DNA from: Linanthus parryae
Lineage: Eukaryota > Streptophyta > Magnoliopsida > Ericales > Polemoniaceae
Reading direction: 5' to 3'
Assembly (NCBI GenBank): GCA_023055425.1
Contig: JALGPY010000008.1
Coordinates: 9,992,501-10,056,500 of the forward strand
Length of the DNA stretch: 64,000 nucleotides
Position 1 is the first letter of the stretch. Each line of letters opens with the position of its first letter. The position numbers were made by a program, and so were the translations under genes. Below the pieces are notes generated by a model that searched no databases, was not told where the DNA came from, and saw only the letters and a list, made by a program, of their open reading frames with translations. Of the stretch, positions 55,077-64,000 are shown piece after piece.

Positions 55077-56596
55077 TGATACGATAAATCATATTGAAAA
55101 ATAAAATAAAATAAAATAAAATAAAATAAAATAACGAAGTACATAAAATAAAAGGAGAGAGATTGATTTCTTTATTGATTGAATAATGAGGAGAGACTAC
55201 ACTGTTTAAATAAATAAACTGACATAACCCTAACATAACCTAAACTCTTACGGGCTAAGCTCAGATCACTAAATAACCAATTAACATAATTAAATAACTC
55301 AAAGAACTAATAAACTAATAAATAACTAAATAATACTAATACGGTATCCGTATCAACTCTCCCACAGTTGAAAACTACCTTGCCCTCAAGATGGATGTTG
55401 AAAAATCCGCCACCTTCTTGCCCGGGTCATTGTCGTCGTACGGCCGTGAAAAACCACTTTGTAGTACCAATCTGCAAAAATTGAGGCCGTGAAAAACCAC
55501 TTTGTACTACCAATCCGCAAAAATGAGCCAAAACTAGGTCGATGGCTCACTTGGAGGCAAGGTGGAGCCGGCGGCTTGAAGTGAGCCGGCCGGAAGCCAA
55601 TTAGCCGAGCCGAAACTTCGACGGCTGGATCGAGCCGAGACCAAGAAGGTTGCGAGCCCACGTCTAAATCAAGCCAAAAACAAGTGCCCTTGGCTCGCAA
55701 CGGTGGAAGGACGAGCGAGGACTAGTCCGCCGTTGTTGGTAGGTGTTGGAGGCCGGAGATCTTCGGGAAGAGGTCACCGGAGAGCGTCGGAGGGCCGGAC
55801 GGTGTCTGGATCGACGGGAAGGTGGTCGATAGGTTCTGCGACGCGGCGTGGTCGGGTTGGACTCGCCGGCGAAGCAAGGGTCATCTTCTTGGTCTTTAGT
55901 TGGTTTCGTCAGATATGGTGATGGTGGCGGTTGTTGACCGGTCTGCTGTTCCGGATTTGGCTTCTACTCGTGTGGAGGCGCCGCCGCCGCGAGGAACTGC
56001 TCGTGGGTTTCTTGCTCTTGCCGCAGTAATGGCTCTGCAGGTGGAGAGCTTTGGACCGACGACCGGATGGTTGGCTGCTGGGTTTGTGGCATAGGTGGAG
56101 GCAGGTGGATTATTACATGCTGTTGAATCTCTGGATTTTTTTTTCTTGCTCGTGAGTCACATATCGTGCCAGTAGGTCTCCGACTCTTGTGAAAGATGCT
56201 TGCATCGCCGCTCTGTCTTTTGCCATACGCGCGGCTCGCGCGGCGTTTTCTTCTGCCCAACGATTCTGCATAAGATACGAGCCTGTGGACAAGAACGACC
56301 AGAACAGCGCGGGGGAGATTACCCGAGCCCGTCATTCTCGCAAACAAAGCACCAATTGATACGATAAATCGTATCGAAAATAAAATAAAATAAAATAAAT
56401 AATGAAGTACAAAAAATAAAGGGAGAGAGACTGATTTTCCTTATTGATTGAAATAATGAGGAGAGACTACACTGCTTAAATAGATAAACTGACATAACCC
56501 AAACATAACCTAGACTCTTAGGGGCAATGCCCGGATCACTAAATAACTAATAAACTAATTAATAACTAAATAATTAAATAATACTGATACGATATC
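55077..56596 (-). mobile_element. Non-autonomous LTR retrotransposon, minus strand
   Basis: Two related LTRs (55077-55355 and 56357 to about 56596) share TGATACGATAAATC and GAGGAGAGACTACACTG. On the minus strand, ATTGGTGCTTTG follows the 5' LTR (the right copy) as a primer-binding-like site, and CTGTGGGAGAGT precedes the 3' LTR (the left copy) as a purine tract. The 1.0-kb interior encodes no pol; an open frame of 127 residues at 56347-55964 on the minus strand has no recognisable domain. An (AAAAT)n tract lies in each LTR, and a 47-bp direct duplication around CCGTGAAAAACCACTTTGTA at 55442 and 55489. The right copy has lost its final CA and no target duplication is clear. Confidence 0.8.
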
Positions 56597-57150
56597 TTCT
56601 AATTTGCCGAATTCCCTAATGGCATGTTTGGCTGGATTAGACTTGACTATAGAAATATCATTGAATTGGATTATCTCAATAATTACTGTTAATATCATGT
56701 TATTCTACTCGATATCAATTCATTATTACACTACAAATTAATAGTGCAATCCAATCAATCCCCTCATGTAAGAGGTGAACAGTTTAAGGCACTAAACACA
56801 ATTTTATGCAATTTCTTTGGGTAAATTGTAAGGGTTGAGGTGTAGAGATAAATTATATATTTAGTCTCATTTTGCATGTTTGGATACGGTATAAATGGAA
56901 TTTGAAATCCCCCTCCTCCTCCTAATTTTGGCATACATTTTTGAGGGCAGCTATGCTTCATCCTTTTTTCTTCACCCTTCAAGTTCACCTCCTACATGTC
57001 AAGATATGATTGTTGGTAGTATTTATTTTAAGATATTTCTATAATTACATCACCAATCAAAAACATCCACATAAGGGGTGAACTTGAAGGGTGAAGAAAA
57101 AAGGGTGACATTTAGCATTTCCCTACATTTTTTTTATGCCAACTTATAAT
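56597..57150. other. Intergenic
   Basis: AT-rich DNA with a nearby inverted match: GGTGAACTTGAAGGGTGAAG near 57077 is complementary to a segment near 56970. This is probably an old MITE. No gene is supported. Confidence 0.4.
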
Positions 57151-58048
57151 GGAGAACTTTTTTAGTGCTCCAATAGAGCGTCACGTGGTGCTCTACATCT
57201 AGGGGTGCAACTTAGACGGGCTGAACCCAACCAAGCCGAACCCAGCCCGGACTAAAGTTGGGTTTGGGAACATGTTTTAGTAAATTGGACGGGCTCGGGA
57301 AAAAATTCTCAACCCGAACTGCAATTAAGGTCGGACTTGGATACGGATATTAAACGATGGGCTAGCCCGAATTGCCCGATTTGTATACTTATTACATATA
57401 AATATTATATTTTATTGAGAAAAATATTAATATTATATTTAGAGAGCATTATATAGCATATCATTTTCTATTAGTTATTAGTAAGATTATTTATTATGTT
57501 TATGTTCATAACTAATAGATTATTTTTTCACAAAATATTAGTGTTCTCTTGTGTAAGTGGATATTTTTTTTTAATTCACTCTAACAATATATAGTCATTA
57601 TTTTTAGTCTTAAGCCCTTAAGTAAAAAAACTTAAAATGTCTACAATCAGTATCTATTTTTATATGTAAGTTATTAACTTAACTTTAAGGGGGGCATTTT
57701 AATTTAGTTGAATGTAATAATTATGTTAATTTGTTTAGTTTAATTGGCTAGCCCGAATTCAACCCGAACCCGAATAGATTTATTTGAATTTGGGCTTGGA
57801 CGGGCTGGCGATTCTCCTAAACCGGACTGGGCCGGGCTTGGGAAACTCATACAGAACTCGAGCTTGGGTTTGGACAAGGGTGTGAACCCGCCCAGCCCGC
57901 CCGAGTTGCAATAATATACTATATCCAATGAGTGTGTGTTAATCACTTGACAAGTGGTAGGTTCCACTAACAACTTGTATAAATGGCACACTTCAGTTGA
58001 ACTTAGAGCAACACGTGGTGCTCTAATGGAGTACTGCAAAATTTCTCC
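57151..58048. mobile_element. MITE carrying a nested hAT-like element
   Basis: Outer ends GGAGAACTTTTTTAGTGCTC and, read inward from the right, GGAGAAATTTTGCAGTACTC are inverted; TCACGTGGTGCTCTA and ACACGTGGTGCTCTA lie inside each. TTATAA flanks both sides. A second element occupies 57201-57910: its ends read GGGGTGCAACTTAGACGGG and, inverted, TTGCAACTCGGGCGGGC, with CCCGAACCC/GGGCTTGG motifs around an AT-rich core. Confidence 0.65.
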
Positions 58049-59344
58049 TTATAAGGAGAGGGGAGATAGAGTAACTCATGGTCGTGGGCTGAGTAGGGTC
58101 GTACCGAATAGAGCTGAGAAGGGTTTTACCCAACTTATATTTTGTCTCAAGCCCAAGCCTGTAAGATTCAAAAAAAAAAAAAACAAAAAAAAAACAAAAA
58201 AAAAAACAACTCTAAGCCCAACCCAAGTCAAGGATCAAAATATTAATTTATCTTATTTCAAATAACATATTTAGCGTATAATTTATAGAGTGCAATTATA
58301 TAGATACACACACATATATATGCATAAGAATACTTACATATAAATAATAAACGTCCATACCCGAATGGTCTGGACTTGGGTCAAAGGTACATAACCCAAG
58401 CGCAATCCTTTGTTAAACGAGCTCAAATTTCAAACCCAAGCTCATGAAGGGCCAAATTTTGTTAAACCCAAGCCTGTTAATTCATGTGCTGAGTTGGCCA
58501 GACTCCTGGGCCGATGACCAACCGTAGATAAAGTAGGTGGAGCAGAAACTAAAATACTCCATAAAATCTAAAAGTCACCTCTATAGTCAATACTCGCATT
58601 GTCCAAACACTTCTCATTTCACATATTACATATTATTTCATCTCATCATGTTATAGCCAAAAGACTAAAAAAATCCAATATCCCGCAGCCACTTTTAGAC
58701 CCTCAAACGCTTGAGCTTCGCCCTACATTAGGGGACTGACGGGAGAATTTGGAGTAGTCAACTAAAATAACTCTCCCTGAATGATCTGTTAGTACTACTC
58801 TGACGCTGGAGTAAATCAGGTGTTTTTGGAAGCATCTAGAAGCAACGTAAAGTAAGTAAAGTCATGATAAAAAAATCTATAGGGTTCTTAGAAAATTCTA
58901 TGTTTTCTGAAAAAACTCAATATTCAATAAACTACAGAAATCAATCCACAAGCCGGACTTAAATAGCTGAAAAACATAATTTTGTCAAAAATAGCAAAAT
59001 CTAAAAAATTATCGTAAAATAAAGTCCTAAATAAAATAAAGACTTAGCAAAAAGATTCACACAAATTGGGTTTAAATTGACGTCATAATTAGCAAAAAAA
59101 AATTACTACTAAAAATGAAGAATGTTGATTTGGAACCTTAAATTGTCGATTTTGGCCAAATCAGGGCGGTGATCATGATTTATCACTAGTTCTTTTAGAA
59201 CGTCGTTTCCACTCAAAATATTATATGACTTTTCCCGAATCTGACATCCTTCAATTCTGCCATTGATTCTGCGTTTTGACCCAAATAGGTTTTCGTAAAC
59301 TAGTAGATGTTTCTTCAAAATTGCTCATGCATCAAACTCCTCTA
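58049..59344. other. Intergenic with A-rich and GCCCAAG motifs
   Basis: 58070-58510 has scattered GCCCAAGCC and GGGCTGAG motifs that may be another worn hAT-like element. An A-rich tract (with single C interruptions) is at 58170-58208. No gene is supported. Confidence 0.4.
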
Positions 59345-59905
59345 CGGATACAAGTTCAAACCGGAAAAACCGCAATCCGAGCCGAACCGGGCAGTTTGGT
59401 TCGGTTCGGTTTGGAAACTATTACGGTTCGGTCCAGGTTTGCAAAAATCCTAAACCGTATAATACGGTTCGGTTTAGGTTTGAGATAAGACAAAAACGTA
59501 AAAACCGAACCGAACCGTTTATGTAGCATATTAGGCTATACAACTACCAAACTTGATAACTTATTCTCATATATCATATTCAACATGTACCTCGAAACGG
59601 AACCGAACCCATTAACTAGTTCTGGAAATGATGTAATTTTTTTACTTTATTTTTTAATTGCTTGACAGAGAAATTTTAGCAATCATTTGTTTGTTTAATG
59701 AACTATTAAGAAACTATAAATGAAATAATTTATTTTCAGAAACTGCGGTTTAAAACCGAACTAAACCGGTCATTCACGGTTCGGTTCGGTTCGGTTTGGA
59801 GCCATGTACGGTCCGAATTAGGTTTGGGTTTTGCCCAAACTGTTACATGCGGTTCGGTTCGGATGGGTGCCAAAACCGGACCAAACCGAACCGTTTTTAT
59901 CACTT
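59345..59905. mobile_element. hAT-like element with GGTTCGGTT motifs
   Basis: GGTTCGGTTCGGTTTGG on the left and AACCGGACCAAACCGAACCG on the right form inverted subterminal clusters around an AT-rich core. Same general type as 38620-39165. Termini and duplication are not clear. Confidence 0.5.
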
Positions 59906-59959
59906 AACTCCTCCATAACCTTATTCCGTTGCTTCAGGAAGTGCCCAACCACAATTTAC

Positions 59960-60435
59960 TTTTAAAGAACATCTTCAATGGAATATTCATATGGAGTTAT
60001 CTTCATAATATAAACAAGATGGCGAAAACGTCGTCTCTATTGGGCGGTCTACTCCGCTCTTTATTTTAAAGGATACCTATCCCGTTCTCTAATTAAAAAG
60101 AAGAAAATTGAAAATGGATAGTTAATTCTTTTTGTCTATCTCTCTCCTAATTTTATATTTTAATTACTTTTTGAAAACTTTCTACTTAGAATAACTACAC
60201 TTTAGCTAATTTTTTACATGGTAGCATTGGAGATCTTATGAACTTTTTGGATAGTTATAATAAAAAAACATATTTTTTGTTAAATAATACATGATTTTTA
60301 ACTGCTAGCATTGGAGATGCTAATGGTATATTTAAATGGCGGTTATATTTATGATATAAAAGAGATGGTAGAAACTTGTCTCCAATGAGCTCTCTACTCC
60401 GCTCTTTATTTTGGCAGATATTTATTCCGCTCTCT
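59960..60435. mobile_element. Tourist-like MITE relatives, reverse orientation
   Basis: Segments such as GCTCTCTACTCCGCTCTTTA and AATGGCGGTTAT match the reverse complement of the right half of the MITE at 5135-5498. Two partial copies seem to lie next to each other (about 59960-60120 and 60310-60435). Confidence 0.6.
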
Positions 60436-60625
60436 GAGCATCTCCAGTAGTACTAGTTAAAAGTTGTAGATAATTTGATGAAAATTGAACATTTTTATTT
60501 TAGATATTGTAAAATTTTAGTTAGTGATCCAACAGTGTTAGTTGAATGATTAGCTAAATAACACGAGGCACATTCTCAATATTTCTTGTAAGAGAAATTT
60601 AAGGAATTCAGGACATAAACGCTAA
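60436..60625. mobile_element. Tourist-like MITE, right-truncated
   Basis: Begins GAGCATCTCCAGTAGTACTA as at 5135, follows it for about 190 bp and stops exactly where the next copy begins at 60626. Confidence 0.75.
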
Positions 60626-60989
60626 GAGCATCTCCAGTAGTACTAGTTAAAAATAATTTATAATTTGGTGAAAATTTCACATTTCTATTTTAGATATTGT
60701 AAAAATTTAATTAGTGCTCCAATAGTGTTAGTTAAATGATAAGCTAAATAACACGTGTCACATTCCCAATATTTCTTGTATGAGAATTTTAAGGAATTAA
60801 GGACATAACCGCTAAGAACATGGGTAAACAAAATATGAAGTTATTTATCCGGCTCGTTAAAAGTAGTGAGCGGGATAACTATCCGCTAAAATAAAGAGCG
60901 TAGTAGAGAGCCTATTGGAGACAATATTTTTCCCATCTTATTTATATTTTGAAAATAACCGCCATATAAATAACCTCTTGGAGATGCTA
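60626..60989. mobile_element. Tourist-like MITE, complete
   Basis: Aligns end to end with the copy at 5135-5498 with few differences, including GGCTCGTTAAAAGTAGTGAG. The right end GGAGATGCT is followed within a few bases by the start of another element (GAGCATCTCC at 60993). Confidence 0.82.
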
Positions 60990-60992
60990 TAA

Positions 60993-61370
60993 GAGCATCT
61001 CCAGTACTAGGAAGGGAAAATTATCTAAAGTATTGAGAAAACTATTATTTTACATAACAAATAATGAAGATTTCAAGAGCCTTCTCCAATAATGATTATG
61101 TAAAAGATATGTATTAGCATTTTTAATTTATTTTATACTAGAAATGTGGACATGTGGAGAGAAAATAGTGGAAGTTGGTGAGAAAATTTAGGAAAAATGT
61201 CATTACCCACATAAATAGGGAAGGACGTTGATTTTATATAACAAAAATCATGGCCAAATTTGGCGAATTGGACACATAATTTGTTTTTTACATATCAAGA
61301 TACACATGCAATTGGAGCACCATTTTTACCAAATTATATATAATATACCTAACAATACCGATTTACTACT
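60993..61370. mobile_element. Possible further GAGCATCTCC MITE
   Basis: Starts GAGCATCTCCAGTACTAGG. The right half has GCAATTGGAGCACC, but no clear inverted end was found before the LINE starts near 61376. Confidence 0.4.
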
Positions 61371-61545
61371 AGGGTTCGGCTCCGAGTTTCAATACTAGAA
61401 AAAGCAGTTTTGTGAGTGCTCCGAGTTTCTCGGTAGTTGGAAGGCGATTCTAGGGTTTGGCTGTCTTCAGTAAACGGCAAGCTGGTGAGGGGTTTTCTGG
61501 ACGGAGATCAGCGTTCAGAAGTCAGTAAAGGGTACGATAACAACA

Positions 61546-62967
61546 ATGGGATCCGAGTATACTCAGAAAGAGAGAACGAGGGTTGTTCTGGATGATGATT
61601 TCTGCAAGGCGGCCGAACTAGGCTTCAATAATGTCTTAATCGGCTTCTTTGTATCAGACGAGAAGATTGCTGGATCTACCATGAGGCCAGTGTTTCGGAA
61701 AATATGGAACAAGGGCAGTAAGGTTAATATGATAGAGGTGGATTTCAACACGTATTTGTTTGTGTTCCCGGATCACGCAAGCATGGAGAGGGTAGCCTCC
61801 GGAGGACCGTGGTCTTTCAACGGCTGTATCTTGCTTCTCAAACCATGGCACTTAGGCGACCCAACCAAAGCAGTGAATTTCAAGGCTTTTGAAGTATGGA
61901 TTCAGATTAGTAACATTCCAATCCACTTGATGAAGAAGGATACTGGTAGACTAATAATAGATTCAGTGGCAGAAACAATTCACGTTGATGGAAGAATTGA
62001 AAGCGAAGATGGCATAAACTTTATAAGGGCGAGAGCTCGTCTCCCGATTGATGAACCGATTCCTAGGGGTATGAACTTGGTGGTAAAAGGAGAGGATATT
62101 TGGATTGATTTCAAATACGAACGCTTACCTAGAGTATGTAGGTGGTGTAGTCTCATAACGCACTCAAGCGATGAATGTGAAGTTGTACCGAAAGACGTCC
62201 AAGTAGAGAAGGAACCTGGCTATGGTGACTACCTTCTTTGTCATCCGCAAGGATTACGGAGAGCGGCTTTCCAGAAGAAGGAGGGAAGAACTGGAACAGA
62301 AGGGGGGCGGACAGATTCACAAACAGAGGAGACCGGAGGCTCACAGCAACCAGAGAGCATACCAAATAAGCCAACTGAGAAAACTAATATGATGGTGATT
62401 GATGGGGGATCTGCAAACAAAGCAGTTCCACAAATGGAAGCGGTCGATTTGACAAGAAAGGAGTTAAATAAGGTGGCTGGACCTGAGGGGCAGCGAGATT
62501 CTGGAAGAACAAAGAACAACTCAAAGCAACAGAATGCTACGGATTCATTAGAGGGGCAAGGCGCAGAAAGCACAAGCAGGGCTAGGAAGTTGGAGTGGCA
62601 AAAAAGGGAAGCTCAACTGGTAAAGAACAATAATGGGCAGGTTGTTGTTCCAACCATCAGTGGAAGCAATATGGAACCCCAATCCGTGTTAGCAAAGGTC
62701 AGTCTCTTTGATAATTAGTCAGCTGGTAGTAGGGCTAAGTTTCAAGCCAATAAGCGAAAAGGGGATCAGATGAACTTCAGCCCAACTCCACAGTTACCGA
62801 AGGCTGTAATAGTGGAGAATCAAGAAGTTATTAAACAGCTATTGTTTGACGAGCAGGTCAGGAACATGGACAATGGTAGTATGGAGATGCAAACCGAAGG
62901 GGGGGCGGTGATACCAATTACAAATGATTCGGTGGAGGCTGCAGAGCAGCTCCGCCTAGCTCAATGA
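61546..62967 (+). pseudogene. LINE ORF1 with one in-frame stop
   Basis: ATG 61546 opens a frame that continues to TGA 62965-62967, interrupted only by TAG 62716-62718. The N-terminal 200 residues form a DUF4283 domain (VSDEKIAGSTMRPVFRKIW, RVASGGPWSFNG, FEVWIQISNIP) followed by a CX2CX4HX4C knuckle (CRWCSLITHSSDEC). The rest is hydrophilic, rich in Lys, Gln and Glu. Family role: RNA binding and particle assembly with the element RNA. The last bases overlap ORF2 as ATGA. Confidence 0.88.
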
Positions 62968-64000
62968 GTCTCATTAGTTGGAACGTGCGGGGTCTGGGGA
63001 ACCCTAGCACGTTCCTATCGCTTCGCGATTTAGTGAGGCAAAAATCCCCTGATTTGGTCTTTCTGCTGGAGACCAAATTATCCCGTTTAGAGATGCAGCA
63101 GAAGATGGCAAGTCTGGGCTACTACGACGGTTTCGCGGTTGATTCCAAAGGTAGAAGTGGGGGACTAGCTCTACTGTGGAAAAGTAATGTGAAGGTACAA
63201 GTTATCAGTCATAATTTTTATTATATTGATGCTCTAGTAAAAAGAAATGAAGATATTTATTGGTGGAAATTCACTGGCTTTTACGGTGATCCTAATCGAG
63301 ATGAGCGTTTTTTGTCTTGGGAGTTGATTAGAAGACTTAAACCCGTTCCAGAAATTCCATGGTGCGTCGCGGGTGACTTTAATGCCATTACGTCATACGC
63401 AGAGAAGGATGGAGGAGCAGGGATCATTTTCAGTCAATTAGACCAATTTAAAGAAGCTCTCAACGATGTTGGATTCCTAGATTTGGGATTCAGTGGAAAC
63501 CCATTTACATGGAACAATAATCAAAGTGATAATGCAAACATTCGTGAACAGTTAGATAGAGCGGTAGCAAATATTCAGTGGATGGATGCATTTCAGGGTG
63601 CTCAGGTGACTCACTTATGGTGGCCAAATTCTGACCACGTACCCATTCATTTAGAGTGGAAACAACAGCAGTTCCAAAAAAAAGGAGAAGATTTCAATAC
63701 GAGACAATGTGGGAAACGCATGAAGATTTTGGCAATCTAGTAGCCGAAGGGTGGACGAGCAAAGAGGGTTCAGTTAAAGAGAAACTCCGGCATCTCAGTG
63801 CTATGTGCGGTTCATGGAATCGCAATGTGTTTGGACAAGTTTCAAAGAGATGTCATTTTCTTCGGGAAAGGGGAAGATTGCTAGACAGCATGGTCCAAGA
63901 TAGGGAAGTTGTTGAAGAAAAAAGAACTATCACAAGAGAGTATAACACGTTACAACAAAGGGAGGAAATCATGTGGAAACAAAGATCGAGGGTGGAATAG
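62964..64000 (+). pseudogene. LINE ORF2, endonuclease part, frameshifted and cut by the window edge
   Basis: ATG 62964 overlaps the ORF1 stop by 4 nt. The AP endonuclease domain is complete: SLISWNVRGLGNP, VFLLETKLS, GDFNAITSYAEKDGG, WPNSDHVPIHLEW. A one-base loss in an A(8) run at about 63676-63683 shifts the frame; the sequence continues in another frame (FQYETMWETHEDF to EIMWKQRSRVE) up to 63997, and the final codon seen, TAG 63998-64000, is probably a decayed TGG. The reverse transcriptase would follow outside the window. Confidence 0.88.

Larger units (their letters stand above)
61376..64000 (+). mobile_element. Second L1-type LINE, right part outside the window
   Basis: A leader of about 170 bp is followed by ORF1 and an overlapping ORF2. 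The 3' part lies beyond 64000, so neither poly(A) nor target duplication can be checked and the left boundary is approximate. ORF1 differs enough from the 23.7-kb LINE to belong to another family of the same clade. One stop in ORF1 and a frameshift in ORF2 show it is inactive. Confidence 0.9.

Noticed and set aside
55703..56347. Host gene inside the 55.1-kb LTR element
   Set aside because: Several overlapping frames exist on both strands in a GC-rich patch, none with a recognisable domain or splice structure; the LTRs explain the context.

Overview
The window is nuclear DNA of a flowering plant, most likely a eudicot. It is AT-rich, has spliced genes with GT-AG introns, encodes plant-specific protein families (a group D MAP kinase kinase, an INDETERMINATE-domain zinc finger, a plant F-box protein) and carries a dense load of typical plant transposons. 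I could not name the species. No bacterial, organellar or viral gene block was seen.

Host genes are few. The left edge holds the last two exons of an unrecognised gene (1993-2292, +). An intronless MKK7/MKK9-like kinase lies at 6041-6979 (+). An F-box gene with its coding start split by a 92-nt intron lies at 18399-19771 (-). An IDD14/15/16-type (SGR5-like) zinc-finger gene of three exons lies at 50724-52264 (+). A broken PPR pseudogene sits at about 16640-17190. I see nothing that joins these genes in one pathway, and plant genes are not in operons.

The rest is mobile DNA in layers. About 2.3-5.5 kb: microsatellite, LINE tail and a Tourist MITE. About 7.5-12.5 kb: a 5-kb structure with roughly 0.5-kb imperfect inverted arms. 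12.6-15.5 kb: two hAT-type elements with 8-bp target duplications, further MITEs and a tRNA-derived SINE. 23.75-30.15 kb: a full-length but decayed L1-type LINE with a 14-bp target duplication. 30-37 kb: mostly plain AT-rich intergenic DNA. 37.15-41.36 kb: a Mutator-like element with a 9-bp duplication, itself carrying Gypsy-like and hAT-like insertions. 42.8-44.5 kb: a decayed Copia pol remnant. 45.1-48.7 kb: a young non-autonomous LTR element. 55.1-56.6 kb: a second non-autonomous LTR element. 57-61.4 kb: nested MITEs. From about 61.4 kb to the right edge: a second LINE, running off the window.

Two observations stand out. First, the LTR element at 45113-48722 has no gag or pol; about 2 kb of its interior is a chain of nearly thirty tiny hairpins whose stems differ but stay complementary, while the five-base loop is almost always CTGAA or a close variant. 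Second, intron 2 of the IDD gene holds two perfect inverted-repeat pairs (20 bp and 23 bp) in interleaved order A-B-A'-B', so the two hairpins exclude each other; this intron splits the fourth zinc finger in a gene family known for regulated alternative splicing. Smaller points include micro-retroinsertions consisting of little more than a poly(A) tract between target duplications, and an overlapping ORF1/ORF2 junction shared by both LINEs.
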